A DNA stretch of 64,000 nt from Gammaproteobacteria bacterium (GCA_028820325.1 JAPPJO010000075.1:52288-116287), one strand, 5' to 3'; counted from the stretch's first letter, positions 34,919 through 43,251 are shown. Made by a program: numbers and translations. Notes: a model not told the origin generated them from the sequence alone.

Positions 34919-35401
34919 ATGTCATCACGCATGTCGTTCGCCATTGTGGTTCTGCTGATTCCGGGGTGTGCGGGATCTCCGGAGGCTCCGCCGGCGTCTC
35001 CTTCCCCCGAGTCCGCGGCGGTGGAGACGCCGGCTCCGGACGACGCCCCTCCCGCCGCGGCATCTCCGGCTCTTGTCGCCTTCTATACGGAGGAACAGGC
35101 CCGCCGCGGGCAGCGCGCGTTTCGTCAGGTCTGCTCCGACTGCCACTACACGAGCGAGTTCAAGGGCCCGGTGTTCACGGACGTGTGGGCGCGCCGCACC
35201 GCCCGCGACCTGTACCGGGAACTGCGCCGCACGATGCCCGACGACAACCCGGGAGGACTGCCGCGCCAGACCTACGTGGATGTGATGGCGTACATCCTGG
35301 AGTTGAACGGCTATCCCGCCGGTTCCGACGAACTTCCACCCGACGATCAAGTTCTGGGCAGCTTCAGGCTGACCCCGCCGGAACAGGATCCGGGGCGTTG
35401 A
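34919..35401 (+). CDS. Cytochrome c lipoprotein
   Basis: The product has 160 residues. The ATG at 34919 is 11 bases after GGAGGAG; a GTG at 34910 is too close to that site. The signal ends in lipobox IPGC (about Cys 17), followed by a ~45-residue Pro/Ala/Glu tether. A single c-type haem site, CSDCH, near residue 78 is preceded by RGQRAFRQV. The distal part has [21 protein letters not shown], with a candidate axial Met in MPDDNPGG or VDVMAY. Class I cytochromes of this form shuttle electrons. As the last gene of the oxidase operon it is a plausible donor to the multicopper oxidase. Confidence 0.88.
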   Translation: MSSRMSFAIVVLLIPGCAGSPEAPPASPSPESAAVETPAPDDAPPAAASPALVAFYTEEQARRGQRAFRQVCSDCHYTSEFKGPVFTDVWARRTARDLYRELRRTMPDDNPGGLPRQTYVDVMAYILELNGYPAGSDELPPDDQVLGSFRLTPPEQDPGR

Positions 35402-35499
35402 CCCGCAGTCCCCTGTTTCGGTAAACTTGTCGGCTGTCGGTCCTTCGCCCGGGAAAGGCGGCGGCCGCACCCGGACCAAGAGTCTTCGGAGCCAAGGGA

Positions 35500-35784
35500 A
35501 TGAAAGAAGGAATTCACCCGGCGTATCACCCGGTGGTGTTTCAGGACGCGTCCAACGGCTACGCGTTCCTGACCCGATCGACCGTCAAGAGCGACAAGAG
35601 CATCAAGTGGGAAGACGGCAACGAGTATCCCCTGGTCAGCCTGGAGATCTCGAGTTCCTCGCACCCGTTCTACACGGGCACGCAGCGCATGGTGGATACC
35701 GCGGGCCGCGTCGAGCGCTTCCAGCAGCGCTATGCGCGACAGATGCGCAAGAAGTCCGACGCGGACGGGTCGGACGGGAAGTAG
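35500..35784 (+). CDS. rpmE2: 50S ribosomal protein L31, type B
   Basis: The product has 94 residues. The text [20 protein letters not shown] and [18 protein letters not shown] is diagnostic of the type B form. It lacks the CxxC zinc-binding Cys pairs of type A L31, so it does not need zinc. The C-terminal extension after FQQRYARQM is charged and disordered. L31 bridges the two ribosomal subunits at the head of 30S. It leads a run of same-strand genes including another zinc-free ribosomal protein (S14). No Zur-type palindrome is visible in the 98 bases upstream. Confidence 0.96.
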   Translation: MKEGIHPAYHPVVFQDASNGYAFLTRSTVKSDKSIKWEDGNEYPLVSLEISSSSHPFYTGTQRMVDTAGRVERFQQRYARQMRKKSDADGSDGK

Positions 35785-35795
35785 CCGGTCCGGGG

Positions 35796-36167
35796 ATGGC
35801 GGCAGACACGATTTTCTCCCGGATCGTCCGACGGGAAATTCCGGCCGACATCGTCTATCAGGACGACCTGGTGACCGCATTTCGCGATATCGAGCCGGCC
35901 GCGCCCACGCATGTGCTGGTGGTGCCCAACCACATCATCGCAAGCGCGCGCGACATAACGAACGACGACGAGCCGGTGCTGGGCCGCATGTTCGCGGTCG
36001 CGGCCCGGATCGCACGGGAGCAGGACATTGCGGAAACCGGATACCGGCTGATCGTCAACTGTGGCGAGGACGGGTGCCAGGAGGTCTACCACCTCCACAT
36101 GCATCTGATCGGGGGACGCCCGCTGGGGCCCATGCTCGCGGCTCCCCGGGGCTCGTCCGCCCACTAG
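35796..36167 (+). CDS. HIT family nucleotide hydrolase/transferase (HinT-like)
   Basis: The product has 123 residues, normal for HinT proteins. The ATG at 35796 begins the family text [20 protein letters not shown]. The catalytic histidine triad is intact in [11 protein letters not shown] (HxHxHxx). HinT enzymes hydrolyse purine phosphoramidates such as AMP-lysine. It lies 11 bases after rpmE2 and 19 before rpsN. Between two ribosomal protein genes it is probably co-transcribed, but I know of no functional link. Confidence 0.95.
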   Translation: MAADTIFSRIVRREIPADIVYQDDLVTAFRDIEPAAPTHVLVVPNHIIASARDITNDDEPVLGRMFAVAARIAREQDIAETGYRLIVNCGEDGCQEVYHLHMHLIGGRPLGPMLAAPRGSSAH

Positions 36168-36186
36168 CACTCAAGGAAGGCGCAAG

Positions 36187-36492
36187 GTGGCAAAACGAGG
36201 AAAGATCGAACAGAACCTGAAGCGCGCGGAGTTGATCGAGCGCTATGCGGAGCGCCGTCGCGAACTTCGCAAGATCATCGCCGATCCGGACAAGTCCACG
36301 GATGAGAAGCGGGAAGCCCAGTGGGCGCTGCGGAAGCTGCCGCGCGATTCCAGCGCGACGCGCTACCGCAACCGCTGCGGCACCTCGGGACGGCCCCGCG
36401 GCCACATCAAGAAGTTCGGCCTCTCCCGCATCGCATTTCGCGAGTGGTCCCTGGAGGGGAAGATCCCCGGGGTCCGCAAGTCCAGCTGGTAG
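36187..36492 (+). CDS. rpsN: 30S ribosomal protein S14 (zinc-independent form)
   Basis: The product has 101 residues from a GTG start with AGGAAGG upstream. The length and text ([54 protein letters not shown]) match the long C-minus type S14. Only one Cys remains, so there is no zinc ribbon. It binds 16S rRNA in the 30S head. Standing outside the main S10/spc ribosomal cluster and next to zinc-free L31, it may be a zinc-sparing copy, or the only copy. Confidence 0.96.
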   Translation: MAKRGKIEQNLKRAELIERYAERRRELRKIIADPDKSTDEKREAQWALRKLPRDSSATRYRNRCGTSGRPRGHIKKFGLSRIAFREWSLEGKIPGVRKSSW

Positions 36493-36517
36493 CGCCCGGC
36501 CCGGGCAGCCCGCGGCG

Positions 36518-37387
36518 GTGTCCGTTCCCGCCGTCATCGCCGACGAACTCGGCGCCCACGTTTCGGTAGCGGGCGGGGTCGAGCGCGCGCCCGGCCGTGC
36601 ACGGGACATCACCGCCCTCAACCTTCAGCTCTTCACCAAGCAGCCGAACCGCTGGGCCGAGCCCACCCTCGACGGCAGGCGGGTCCGCGCCTTCAGCCAG
36701 GCGCGTGCGGCCGCCGGGATCAGGTGTGCCGTCGCACACGACTCCTACCTCATCAACCTGGCGTCCCCGGATCCGGGACTCTGGCGCCGGTCCCTGGACA
36801 GCTTCCGGGCAGAGCTGGGGCGCGGGCGCGATCTGGGCCTGGATTTTCTCGTCACGCATCCGGGAAACGCCACCGACGGCGACATCGCCAGCGGCATCGC
36901 CCGCAACGCCGCGGCTCTGACGGAGGCGCTCGACGGGTGTCCGGATGGGCCCCGCGTGCTGCTCGAGCTGACCGCGGGGGCCGGCACCACGGTCGGAGGC
37001 CGGTTCGAGCACCTCGCCGCGATCCGCAAGGGCGTGGGCCCGCCGCTGGACCAGCGCGTGGGCGTATGCTTCGATACCTGTCACGCGTTTTCCGCCGGGT
37101 ACGATCTGGTTGATGGCTACGAGGACGTCTGGCGGGCTTTCGACGACGCGCTCGGTCCGGGCTCGCTCGAACTCTTTCACCTGAACGACTCGAAGCACCC
37201 CTTCGCTTCCCGCCGCGACCAGCACGAGATGATCGGCGAGGGTACGCTGGGCGAGGCTCCCTTTCGCCGCATCATGCGGGACGCTCGCTTCCGGGACATT
37301 CCCAAGCTGCTGGAGACGCCCAAGGGCGACGACGTGGTGTCGAACGACCGGCGCAACCTGGCACTCCTGCGTTCCTGGCGCACGTGA
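36518..37387 (+). CDS. nfo: Endonuclease IV (AP endonuclease)
   Basis: The product has 289 residues from a GTG at 36518; the ribosome site is weak, but the protein text ELGAHVSVAGG begins soon after. It is a TIM-barrel enzyme with three zinc ions, which nicks DNA at abasic sites during base-excision repair. Metal ligands are readable: His in GAHVSVAGG, His in THPGN, Glu in LLELTAGAG, Asp and His in CFDTCHAFSAGYD, His in FHLNDSK, Asp/His in RRDQHEMIGEG, and the final Glu in LLETPKG. The block LLELTAGAG reads LLETTAGQG in the enterobacterial enzyme, a conservative variation. It overlaps the next gene by 4 bases. Confidence 0.94.
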   Translation: MSVPAVIADELGAHVSVAGGVERAPGRARDITALNLQLFTKQPNRWAEPTLDGRRVRAFSQARAAAGIRCAVAHDSYLINLASPDPGLWRRSLDSFRAELGRGRDLGLDFLVTHPGNATDGDIASGIARNAAALTEALDGCPDGPRVLLELTAGAGTTVGGRFEHLAAIRKGVGPPLDQRVGVCFDTCHAFSAGYDLVDGYEDVWRAFDDALGPGSLELFHLNDSKHPFASRRDQHEMIGEGTLGEAPFRRIMRDARFRDIPKLLETPKGDDVVSNDRRNLALLRSWRT

Positions 37388-38049
37388 CCGGAGCGCGGGT
37401 GCGAGATCGAGCTCGCGGGCTGGTGCATGCCGGGCTTCTCCACCTGATGCTGATGGCGCTGTCGGCGGCGCCGGCCGCAGCGCAGATGCCGCTCACGGTG
37501 GAGGTGCGTGGGGGCGGGGCGTACTCGACCCCCTTCGCCCGAGGGATTGCCGTGGTGCCGGCCGAGCTCGAGGCGGTGGCGCGCGACCTGGAGGTGGGCC
37601 CGCGGCCCGCCCCGGTAGCCGAGCTGGCCCTGGCGGCGCGGCCCGGGCCTGCGCTCGTACTGGAGTTCCGTTCCGGCGTGACCATCGCCGACGTGGCGGG
37701 AGAGGGCGGGGGCAACTCCTGGCCGGCTGGCCGGATGACCGCCGTCCACATTCTGGGCGGGGTTCGGGTTCCGCTGTCGCCGCTGGCGGGGGCGGACGTG
37801 CGTGTGGGGGCGGGAAAAGTGCTGTACCTGAGCAGCGACGTGAATCTGCTGGAAGGGGACGGACGGACGGGCGTGCTGCTGTCCGGCGGGTTCGGGTACC
37901 GCCTCCCCGGTCCGTTTCTCGCGGTCGGGGTGGCCGAGGCGCAGTGGCACGAGTTCGATCCCGCCCCGCTGGACGAAGCGGGCGCGGCGACCGGTGCGGT
38001 AACTCGATTCCTCGCCTACCTCGCCGTGCCGGTGTGGGGGACGCCATGA
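37384..38049 (+). CDS. Hypothetical secreted beta-barrel-like protein
   Basis: The product has 221 residues. The GTG overlaps the nfo stop. A long N-terminal signal (hydrophobic about residues 14-33, cut near AAPAAAQM) is followed by a Gly-rich protein with alternating hydrophobic strands (TVEVRGGGAYSTPFARGIA, ALVLEFRSGVTIAD, GGVRVPLSPLAGADVRVGAGK and FLAVGVAEAQWHEF). This pattern is typical of small outer-membrane barrels. No family is recognised. It overlaps the protease gene by 4 bases, so the two are translationally coupled and may act together in the envelope. Confidence 0.6.
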   Translation: MTGARVRDRARGLVHAGLLHLMLMALSAAPAAAQMPLTVEVRGGGAYSTPFARGIAVVPAELEAVARDLEVGPRPAPVAELALAARPGPALVLEFRSGVTIADVAGEGGGNSWPAGRMTAVHILGGVRVPLSPLAGADVRVGAGKVLYLSSDVNLLEGDGRTGVLLSGGFGYRLPGPFLAVGVAEAQWHEFDPAPLDEAGAATGAVTRFLAYLAVPVWGTP

Positions 38050-38759
38050 ACCGGCGGCGGGGACCCGGATCGATGTGGCGCGTGGCCGTGTTGGGCTCGG
38101 CGCTCGTCACCGCCTGCGACAGCGCGACCGTCCCGGCGCTTCCCGGCCCCTACGACTTCCGCCTGGCCGTCTACGGCACCGACGGCCGCGCCCGCCAGCG
38201 AACCTTCCACTGGGACCGGGGTGCCGTCGTGCCGGTGTTCGTGGTGGACGAACAGCCGGGCGCTGACGACCTGCGGCGGGCTCTTGAGGGGGCGGTGCGG
38301 GCATGGCGGTCCGCCGCGGTGTTCGGCGAAGTGCGGTTGCGGGAGACCACCGACCTGGGCGAGGCGCGCGCGGTGCTGCGCTGGCACGATGCGACGGGCG
38401 TTCTCTCGACCCCCATGACGTGCCTGGGACCCGTGACGGGCGCCGCCTCGACGCTCGGGTGCCTGAACGACCCCCGCGACGCGCTGCGCACGTGGCCCCG
38501 CCGCGACGGCGAGCCCTCGCAGGTCATCTACCGCGTGGTCATCCGCCGTACCGGCGACCGGGAGTTGCTCGACCGGCTGGTCATCCACGAGATGGGACAC
38601 GTCCTGGGCATCCTGAGCCATTCGCCGGACCCGTCCGACATCATGTGGGCGGGCCCGGATCTGCCCCCGGCGCCCACCGCGCGCGATCGAAGCACCCTTC
38701 GTTCCCTCTACCAGACACCCGTGGATCTTCCCGTCGAATCGGCGTCTCCCGGGGAATGA
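38046..38759 (+). CDS. Matrixin-like zinc metalloprotease lipoprotein
   Basis: The product has 237 residues. The ATG at 38046 overlaps the previous stop (ATGA). A lipobox VTAC (Cys about residue 24) follows a short signal. The metzincin zinc motif HEMGHVLGILSHS (HExxHxxGxxH) lies near residues 181-193, and DIMWAGP supplies the Met-turn-like Met after it. Upstream, RALEGAVRAWRSAAVFGEVRLRE matches the matrixin region before the active site. Two Cys (TCLGP and LGCLNDP) may form a disulphide. There is no obvious cysteine-switch propeptide. It is probably a peptidase on the periplasmic or outer surface. Confidence 0.85.
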   Translation: MNRRRGPGSMWRVAVLGSALVTACDSATVPALPGPYDFRLAVYGTDGRARQRTFHWDRGAVVPVFVVDEQPGADDLRRALEGAVRAWRSAAVFGEVRLRETTDLGEARAVLRWHDATGVLSTPMTCLGPVTGAASTLGCLNDPRDALRTWPRRDGEPSQVIYRVVIRRTGDRELLDRLVIHEMGHVLGILSHSPDPSDIMWAGPDLPPAPTARDRSTLRSLYQTPVDLPVESASPGE

Positions 38760-38906
38760 CGGGGGTAGTTCATCCGCGGGCTGCCAGAGCCGCGTGGTGG
38801 AACATCGCCACCGTTGACTCGACTACCGGATTCCGGTACCCTCCGCGCAACTGAAGTTCGGCTCGTTCATCCTTTCGAGCCCTTCCGCACCAGGAGATCG
38901 CTTTCG

Positions 38907-39986
38907 GTGAGCAGCCGGAGCCCGCGTCCCGGAAGCGCCCGGGATCCACGCCTGCCGGTGGCCGTTCTCGGAGCCACGGGAATCGTCGGCCAGCGTCTGG
39001 TTCGCATGCTCGCCGGACACCCCTCGCTGCGGCTGGCCGAAGTCGTCGCATCGTCACGGAGCGCCGGCCGGCGCTATGCGGACGCAGTGCAGTGGAGCCT
39101 TACCGGGGACATCCCGGACACGGCGGCCGGCCTGCCGGTGCGCGCCGTTCGCGATCGGCTCCGCAGCCGGCTGGTGCTCTCCGCGCTGCCGCGCGCCGTC
39201 GCCACCGACCTGGAACTCGACCTCGCCCGCGCCGGCCACGTGGTCTGCAGCAACGCCTCCGCCCACCGTCAGCGGGCGGATGTGCCCCTGATCGTGCCCG
39301 ATATCAACGCCGGAGACCTGGAGCGGGTCCGGTCGCAGCGCTGGTTCGCCCGGGGAGGCGCGCTGGTGACCAACCCGAACTGCGTCGTCGTCGGAGTTGC
39401 GCTGGCGCTGGCCCCGATCGAAAGGAGTTTCGGGATCGAGGAGGCCACGCTGGTAACCTTGCAGGCGCTGTCCGGCGCCGGGCTCAACGGCACGGGCGCG
39501 GTCCGGATGTCCGGAAACGTCGTTCCCTGGATCTCCGGCGAAGAGGAAAAGATCGGCCCGGAACTCAACAAGATCCTCGGTACCCGCATTCGAGTCGCCG
39601 CCAGCACGAACCGGGTGCCCGTGCTCGACGGGCACATGGCGCATGTCTTCCTGAAGCTGCGCACGCCGGCTGACCCGGAGGAGGTCGAGCGCTGCCTCCT
39701 CGACTATCGGCCATGCGCATCACTGCCCGAACTGCCGACGCTCCCGGAGCGGCCCCTCGCGGTGCGCCGGGAGCCCGACCGGCCGCAGCCCCGCCTCGAC
39801 ATCGGCGCCTCGCGCGGCATGGCGGTCAGCGTCGGCCGCATACGCTCCGCCCCCCCACACGATCTCGCGCTCGTCACCGTGGTGCACAACGGGGTGCGGG
39901 GCGCCGCCGGAGCGTGTCTGGCCAACGCCGAACTGTGTGTCCTGCGCGGGCTGCTCGAGAGCGGCGAATCGAGGGACGGAGGCTGA
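38907..39986 (+). CDS. asd: Aspartate-semialdehyde dehydrogenase (archaeal/fungal type)
   Basis: The product has 359 residues. The GTG at 38907 has AGGAG ten bases upstream. The enzyme reduces aspartyl phosphate to aspartate semialdehyde for lysine, diaminopimelate, methionine and threonine synthesis. The NADP-binding P-loop is LGATGIVGQRLVRML, residues ~21-35. The catalytic Cys lies in TNPNCVVVG near residue 159, and the catalytic His is in GHMAHVFLKL. LSGAGLNGTGAV and GEEEKIGPELNKIL are further landmarks. These match the branch found in archaea and some bacteria rather than the E. coli type. No lysC or dapA is adjacent. Confidence 0.9.
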   Translation: MSSRSPRPGSARDPRLPVAVLGATGIVGQRLVRMLAGHPSLRLAEVVASSRSAGRRYADAVQWSLTGDIPDTAAGLPVRAVRDRLRSRLVLSALPRAVATDLELDLARAGHVVCSNASAHRQRADVPLIVPDINAGDLERVRSQRWFARGGALVTNPNCVVVGVALALAPIERSFGIEEATLVTLQALSGAGLNGTGAVRMSGNVVPWISGEEEKIGPELNKILGTRIRVAASTNRVPVLDGHMAHVFLKLRTPADPEEVERCLLDYRPCASLPELPTLPERPLAVRREPDRPQPRLDIGASRGMAVSVGRIRSAPPHDLALVTVVHNGVRGAAGACLANAELCVLRGLLESGESRDGG

Positions 39987-39996
39987 TCGCCGGCTG

Positions 39997-40026
39997 TTGG
40001 ACAAACGCGGGCGGCATCGCTACTTT
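39997..40026 (+). promoter_or_regulatory. Candidate sigma-70 promoter for the pterin operon
   Basis: TTGGAC (39997-40002) and TACTTT (40021-40026) are 18 bases apart. The implied leader of about 230 bases is long and contains no motif I recognise as a riboswitch. Confidence 0.4.
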
Positions 40027-40264
40027 TGCCCTGCGTTTCGGAGGCCCATCGATAATTGAGCCAACACAATGAGGCCGGGACTGGCTCTCGCGCCGGACGC
40101 AACGCCCCGGGAAAGGGGACTGCGGAACTCGCGGGGAGGTCGCCAAGGATTCGTACCCGGGCTTCAAATATCTCCTCCGAAATGCCGGGAGGCTGGCGTC
40201 CGACGGGGCGCCGGTCTCCTGTTTTTCTGATGGTCGCATTCGTGTCCGCAGCGGGAAGGGAGAG

Positions 40265-40681
40265 ATGCCGCGGGTAAGGATCACGCGGAGAATGCACTTC
40301 TGCGCCGCCCACCGGCTGCACCGGGCCGACTGGTCCGATGAGCGCAACCAAGAGGTGTTCCGCAGCTGCGCCAACCCCAACTGGCACGGCCACAACTACG
40401 AGTTGGACGTGACCGTGGAGGGACCGGTCGACCCGGACACGGGTTACGTCATGGACCTGAAGCAGTTGCGTGATCTGGTGCAGGACGGCGTGATCGGTGA
40501 CGTCGACCACGCCAACCTGAACATGGATGTCGGTTGGCTGGACGGGATCATTCCCTCCACGGAGAACGTGGTGGTGGCGATCTGGCGCAGGCTGCGTGAA
40601 CGCATGCCTCCGGAGGTGGAACTGGTGAAGCTGGTCCTGTGGGAGACGCCGAGAAACCGGGCGGAGTACTCGGGTGAGTAG
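40265..40681 (+). CDS. 6-pyruvoyl-tetrahydropterin synthase family (PTPS / QueD superfamily)
   Basis: The product has 138 residues with GGGAAGGGAGAG ahead of the ATG. Zinc is held by His16, His41 and His43. The active-site Cys35 lies in the block [20 protein letters not shown]. That spacing (Cys-x3-Asn-x-His-Gly-His-Asn-Tyr), [10 protein letters not shown] and DHANLNMDV are closer to animal PTPS, which makes 6-pyruvoyl-tetrahydropterin, than to E. coli QueD (CxxxHGHS). The distal Glu is in VLWETPRN. A queuosine-type 6-carboxy-tetrahydropterin synthase cannot be excluded. It overlaps folE by 8 bases, and an SDR follows, which favours a tetrahydrobiopterin role. Confidence 0.85.
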   Translation: MPRVRITRRMHFCAAHRLHRADWSDERNQEVFRSCANPNWHGHNYELDVTVEGPVDPDTGYVMDLKQLRDLVQDGVIGDVDHANLNMDVGWLDGIIPSTENVVVAIWRRLRERMPPEVELVKLVLWETPRNRAEYSGE

Positions 40682-41324
40682 CCGGGGACTCCTGCGGGGG
40701 AACGGCCCCGCCCCGGGTCGAGCGAAGGCAGCCGGCTCCCTCCCGGATTCGCTGGCCCGGGCCTCGTTCGAGGAACTCGTGACCGAGATCATTCGCCGCA
40801 TCGGCGAGGATCCCGGCCGGCAGGGTCTGGTGCGCACGCCGGAACGGGTGACGCGCGCGATGGAGCTGTTCACCAGCGGGTACGCGCAGGCGCCCGAGGA
40901 CGTGATGGCCGGCGCGCTCTTCCGGGAGAGCCACCAGAACATGGTGCTGGTGCGCAACATCGAGATGTATTCCCTGTGCGAGCACCACCTGCTGCCGTTC
41001 TTCGGCAAGGTCCACGTGGCGTACATCCCGAACGGGCGGATCGTCGGGCTGTCCAAGACCGCGCGCATCGTCAACGTCTTCGCGCGCCGGCTCCAGGTTC
41101 AGGAGCGGCTGACCGAGCAGATCGCCCAGGGGCTGTGGGATGTCGTACATCCACAGGGCGTGGGCGTGATCGTGGAGGCGCACCACCTGTGCATGATGAT
41201 GCGTGGCGTCGAGCAGCAGAACTCCTCGACCCTCACGTCGGCGATGCGGGGGTCGTTTCTGGAGGACTCGCGGACCCGCGAGGAATTCCTCGCGCTGGCG
41301 CTGAAGGCGGGGAACCTGGAGTAA
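40674..41324 (+). CDS. folE: GTP cyclohydrolase I
   Basis: The product has 216 residues. The GTG overlaps the PTPS gene. It converts GTP to 7,8-dihydroneopterin triphosphate, the first step of folate and biopterin synthesis. Zinc ligands are Cys102 and His in [13 protein letters not shown] and the Cys of [32 protein letters not shown] and [26 protein letters not shown] are full family blocks. The first ~28 residues form a variable, Gly/Ala-rich leader. Length is normal and all motifs are present. Confidence 0.96.
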   Translation: MSSRGLLRGNGPAPGRAKAAGSLPDSLARASFEELVTEIIRRIGEDPGRQGLVRTPERVTRAMELFTSGYAQAPEDVMAGALFRESHQNMVLVRNIEMYSLCEHHLLPFFGKVHVAYIPNGRIVGLSKTARIVNVFARRLQVQERLTEQIAQGLWDVVHPQGVGVIVEAHHLCMMMRGVEQQNSSTLTSAMRGSFLEDSRTREEFLALALKAGNLE

Positions 41325-41328
41325 GCCC

Positions 41329-42039
41329 GTGAACGACCTTGCGGGCTGCTCCGCGCTGGTGACGGGCGCGACCAGCGGGATCGGCGCAGCGTGCGCGCGA
41401 GCCCTCGCGTCCGGCGGGGCGGAAGTGTTCCTGGTGGCGCGCCGGCGCGACCTGCTCTCCCGCATCGCGGACGAGATCGGCGGGCACGACCTGCCCGCGG
41501 ATCTTGCCGACGACGGCCAGGTGGAGGGCCTGTCGGCGGAGGTGGCGGCGCGCCTGGGTGGTACGCCCGATGTCCTCGTCCACGCGGCGGGCGTGTTTTC
41601 CCTCGCCCCCCTGCACCAGACCGGCCTTGAGGATCTGGACCGCAGCCTGACCGTCAACCTGCGGAGCGCCTTTCTGCTGGCGCGCGCCTTCCTTCCCGGC
41701 ATGCTGCGCCGGAACCACGGACACATCGTGCTGGTGGGATCGGTAGCGGGACGCACGGCGTTTCCAGAGAACAGCGCCTACTCCGCCTCCAAGTTCGGGC
41801 TGCGCGGCATGCACGAGGTGCTGCGCGAGGAAACCCGCGGAACGGGCGTACGCACTTCGCTGGTGGAGCCGGGCGCGTGCGACACTCCGCTCTGGGATCC
41901 CATCGACCCGGAGCGCCATCCCGGGCTTCCGCCCCGCGACGGAATGCTCGAGCCGCGGCAGGTGGCCGAGGCGATCCTGTTTCTGGTCACCCGCCCCGCC
42001 ACCGTTCAGATCCCCCTTCTGCAGATCGAGCGCTCATGA
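41329..42039 (+). CDS. Short-chain dehydrogenase/reductase, possible sepiapterin reductase
   Basis: The product has 236 residues with GTG start and GGAG upstream. It is a classical SDR. The cofactor motif TGATSGIG is at residues 12-19, the NAD(P) turn is VARRRD (the two Arg favour NADPH), the catalytic Tyr151 and Lys155 are in YSASK, and the Ser is in LVGSVAGRTA. VEPGACDTPLWDP follows the active site. The gene starts 4 bases after folE, so GTP cyclohydrolase, PTPS and SDR are a single unit. That trio is the tetrahydrobiopterin pathway, in which the SDR step is sepiapterin reductase. Sequence alone cannot separate it from a general SDR. Confidence 0.82.
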   Translation: MNDLAGCSALVTGATSGIGAACARALASGGAEVFLVARRRDLLSRIADEIGGHDLPADLADDGQVEGLSAEVAARLGGTPDVLVHAAGVFSLAPLHQTGLEDLDRSLTVNLRSAFLLARAFLPGMLRRNHGHIVLVGSVAGRTAFPENSAYSASKFGLRGMHEVLREETRGTGVRTSLVEPGACDTPLWDPIDPERHPGLPPRDGMLEPRQVAEAILFLVTRPATVQIPLLQIERS

Positions 42040-42073
42040 CGCGGGCGCTCCCGGTCCGGCGCCGTCGCCGATT

Positions 42074-42718
42074 GTGAACCCGCAGCTCACCGAGCGCCTG
42101 ATCTGTCCGCGCTGCGGTCCGGGCTTCGGCCTGGTGCTGCGTGCGGACCGGGTGGAGCAGGGAAGGGTGCTCGACGGCTTTCTGGGCTGCTCCAACTGTC
42201 GCGTGCTCTACCCGGTCGCGCGCGGCGTCGCAGACCTGCGCCACCCTCCGCGTTCCCGGTCCCATCGACGCGCGCGCGCCGTTCCTCCGCCGACGTCGCG
42301 GGATGCCCCGGAGCTCGATGCGCTGCGCCTTGCCGCGCTGATCGGCGTGGCTCGGGGCCCCGCGTTGATCGCGGTTGCCGGCGACCTGGCGGGCCGCGCA
42401 GGCGAGCTGGCGTCCCTGCTTCCCGACGTGGAGGTGGTGGCGCTGGCCCCGCGGTTTCACACCAGCCTTCCTGCCCGGGCGAGCTATCTCATGGCATCGG
42501 ATCGACTGCCGCTGCGCGACGGATCGCTGGCGGGGATCGCGCTCGCCGGATCGTGGGCCGAACTTCTGCTCAGGGACGGGTTACGATGTCTGGCGCGCTC
42601 CGGGCGCATCGTCCTCGCGGGTGCGTCTCCCGAGGGCGAGAGGGTGTTCCGTGGCCAGGACCTGACGGTGCTGGCGGACGAAGCGGGCGTGGTGGTCGGG
42701 CGCCTCGGCCAGGGGTAG
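42074..42718 (+). CDS. Trm112-like zinc ribbon fused to a degenerate methyltransferase-like domain
   Basis: The product has 214 residues. The N-terminal 50 residues are a zinc ribbon: LICPRCGPGF (CxxC) and LGCSNCRVLYPVARG (CxxC), as in Trm112/UPF0434 proteins. After an Arg/Pro-rich linker the remaining ~120 residues resemble the end of a class I SAM-methyltransferase: DRLPLRDGSLAGIALAGSWAELLLRDGLRCLARSGRIVLAGASPEG. The first nucleotide-binding loop reads ALIAVAGDLAGRAGEL rather than a Gly-rich DxGxGxG, so SAM binding is doubtful. It may be a catalytically dead regulator. It follows the SDR by 34 bases. The start is GTG. Confidence 0.65.
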   Translation: MNPQLTERLICPRCGPGFGLVLRADRVEQGRVLDGFLGCSNCRVLYPVARGVADLRHPPRSRSHRRARAVPPPTSRDAPELDALRLAALIGVARGPALIAVAGDLAGRAGELASLLPDVEVVALAPRFHTSLPARASYLMASDRLPLRDGSLAGIALAGSWAELLLRDGLRCLARSGRIVLAGASPEGERVFRGQDLTVLADEAGVVVGRLGQG

Positions 42719-42725
42719 AGCGTGT

Positions 42726-42754
42726 TTGCTTCCCACCCCGGCTGCGGATAGCTT
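42726..42754 (+). promoter_or_regulatory. Candidate sigma-70 promoter for the TPR gene
   Basis: TTGCTT (42726-42731) and TAGCTT (42749-42754) are 17 bases apart. The -10 is the same as that of the rnpB promoter candidate. The likely start near 42761 gives a 50-base leader. Confidence 0.5.
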
Positions 42755-42810
42755 TTGCAGCCATCGGCACTCCCGATTCCAGTCCTCCTTCCCCGTGGAC
42801 AACGTACGAC

Positions 42811-43251
42811 ATGGGTTGGATAAAAGGTCTTTTCGGGGGCTCCGGCCCCGACAAGACAGACTACCATGAGGATGCGCGCGCCCTCGTCGAGGAGGGCAGG
42901 TTCCAGGACGCGCTGAACTCCTTCAATCTCGCCCTGAAGGAATCTCCCGGAGATCCGATCATCCTGCAGGAAATCGCCATGGTCTACACCCGGATCGGGA
43001 TGTCGGACGAAGCGGCGAAGACCTATCGCCACGTTTTGCGCAAGCACCCGGATACGGCCGGGGCCCACTACGGGCTAGGGTTTCTGCTGCGGCGGGCGGG
43101 ACAGAAGAGGGCCGCCGTCGATCACCTCAGCACCTTCCTGGCCAACCCTCCTCAGGGTTCCGAGTACGAGCAGCACATCTCCCACGCGCGCAGCACGCTC
43201 GCGACCCTGATGCGTGAACTGGAGCAGGGGTCCGCCGATGGGGATGGATAG
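42811..43251 (+). CDS. Tetratricopeptide-repeat protein
   Basis: The product has 146 residues. The ATG at 42811 gives MGWIKGLFGGSGPDK, a short amphipathic N-terminus without a cleavable signal. Three TPR motifs follow: ARALVEEGRFQDALNSFNLALKESPGD, ILQEIAMVYTRIGMSDEAAKTYRHVLRKHPD, and AHYGLGFLLRRAGQKRAAVDHLSTFL. TPRs are protein-binding scaffolds; the partner is unknown. The start of the OsmC gene overlaps its end by 14 bases, and an own promoter is plausible upstream. Confidence 0.85.
   Translation: MGWIKGLFGGSGPDKTDYHEDARALVEEGRFQDALNSFNLALKESPGDPIILQEIAMVYTRIGMSDEAAKTYRHVLRKHPDTAGAHYGLGFLLRRAGQKRAAVDHLSTFLANPPQGSEYEQHISHARSTLATLMRELEQGSADGDG

Noticed and set aside
35402..35499. Zur operator ahead of rpmE2
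   Set aside because: No inverted repeat resembling a Zur box could be found in the region.
40070..40240. A ~55-codon leader peptide frame before the PTPS gene
   Set aside because: There is no ribosome site, and the Arg/Gly-rich composition with mixed third positions does not look coding.
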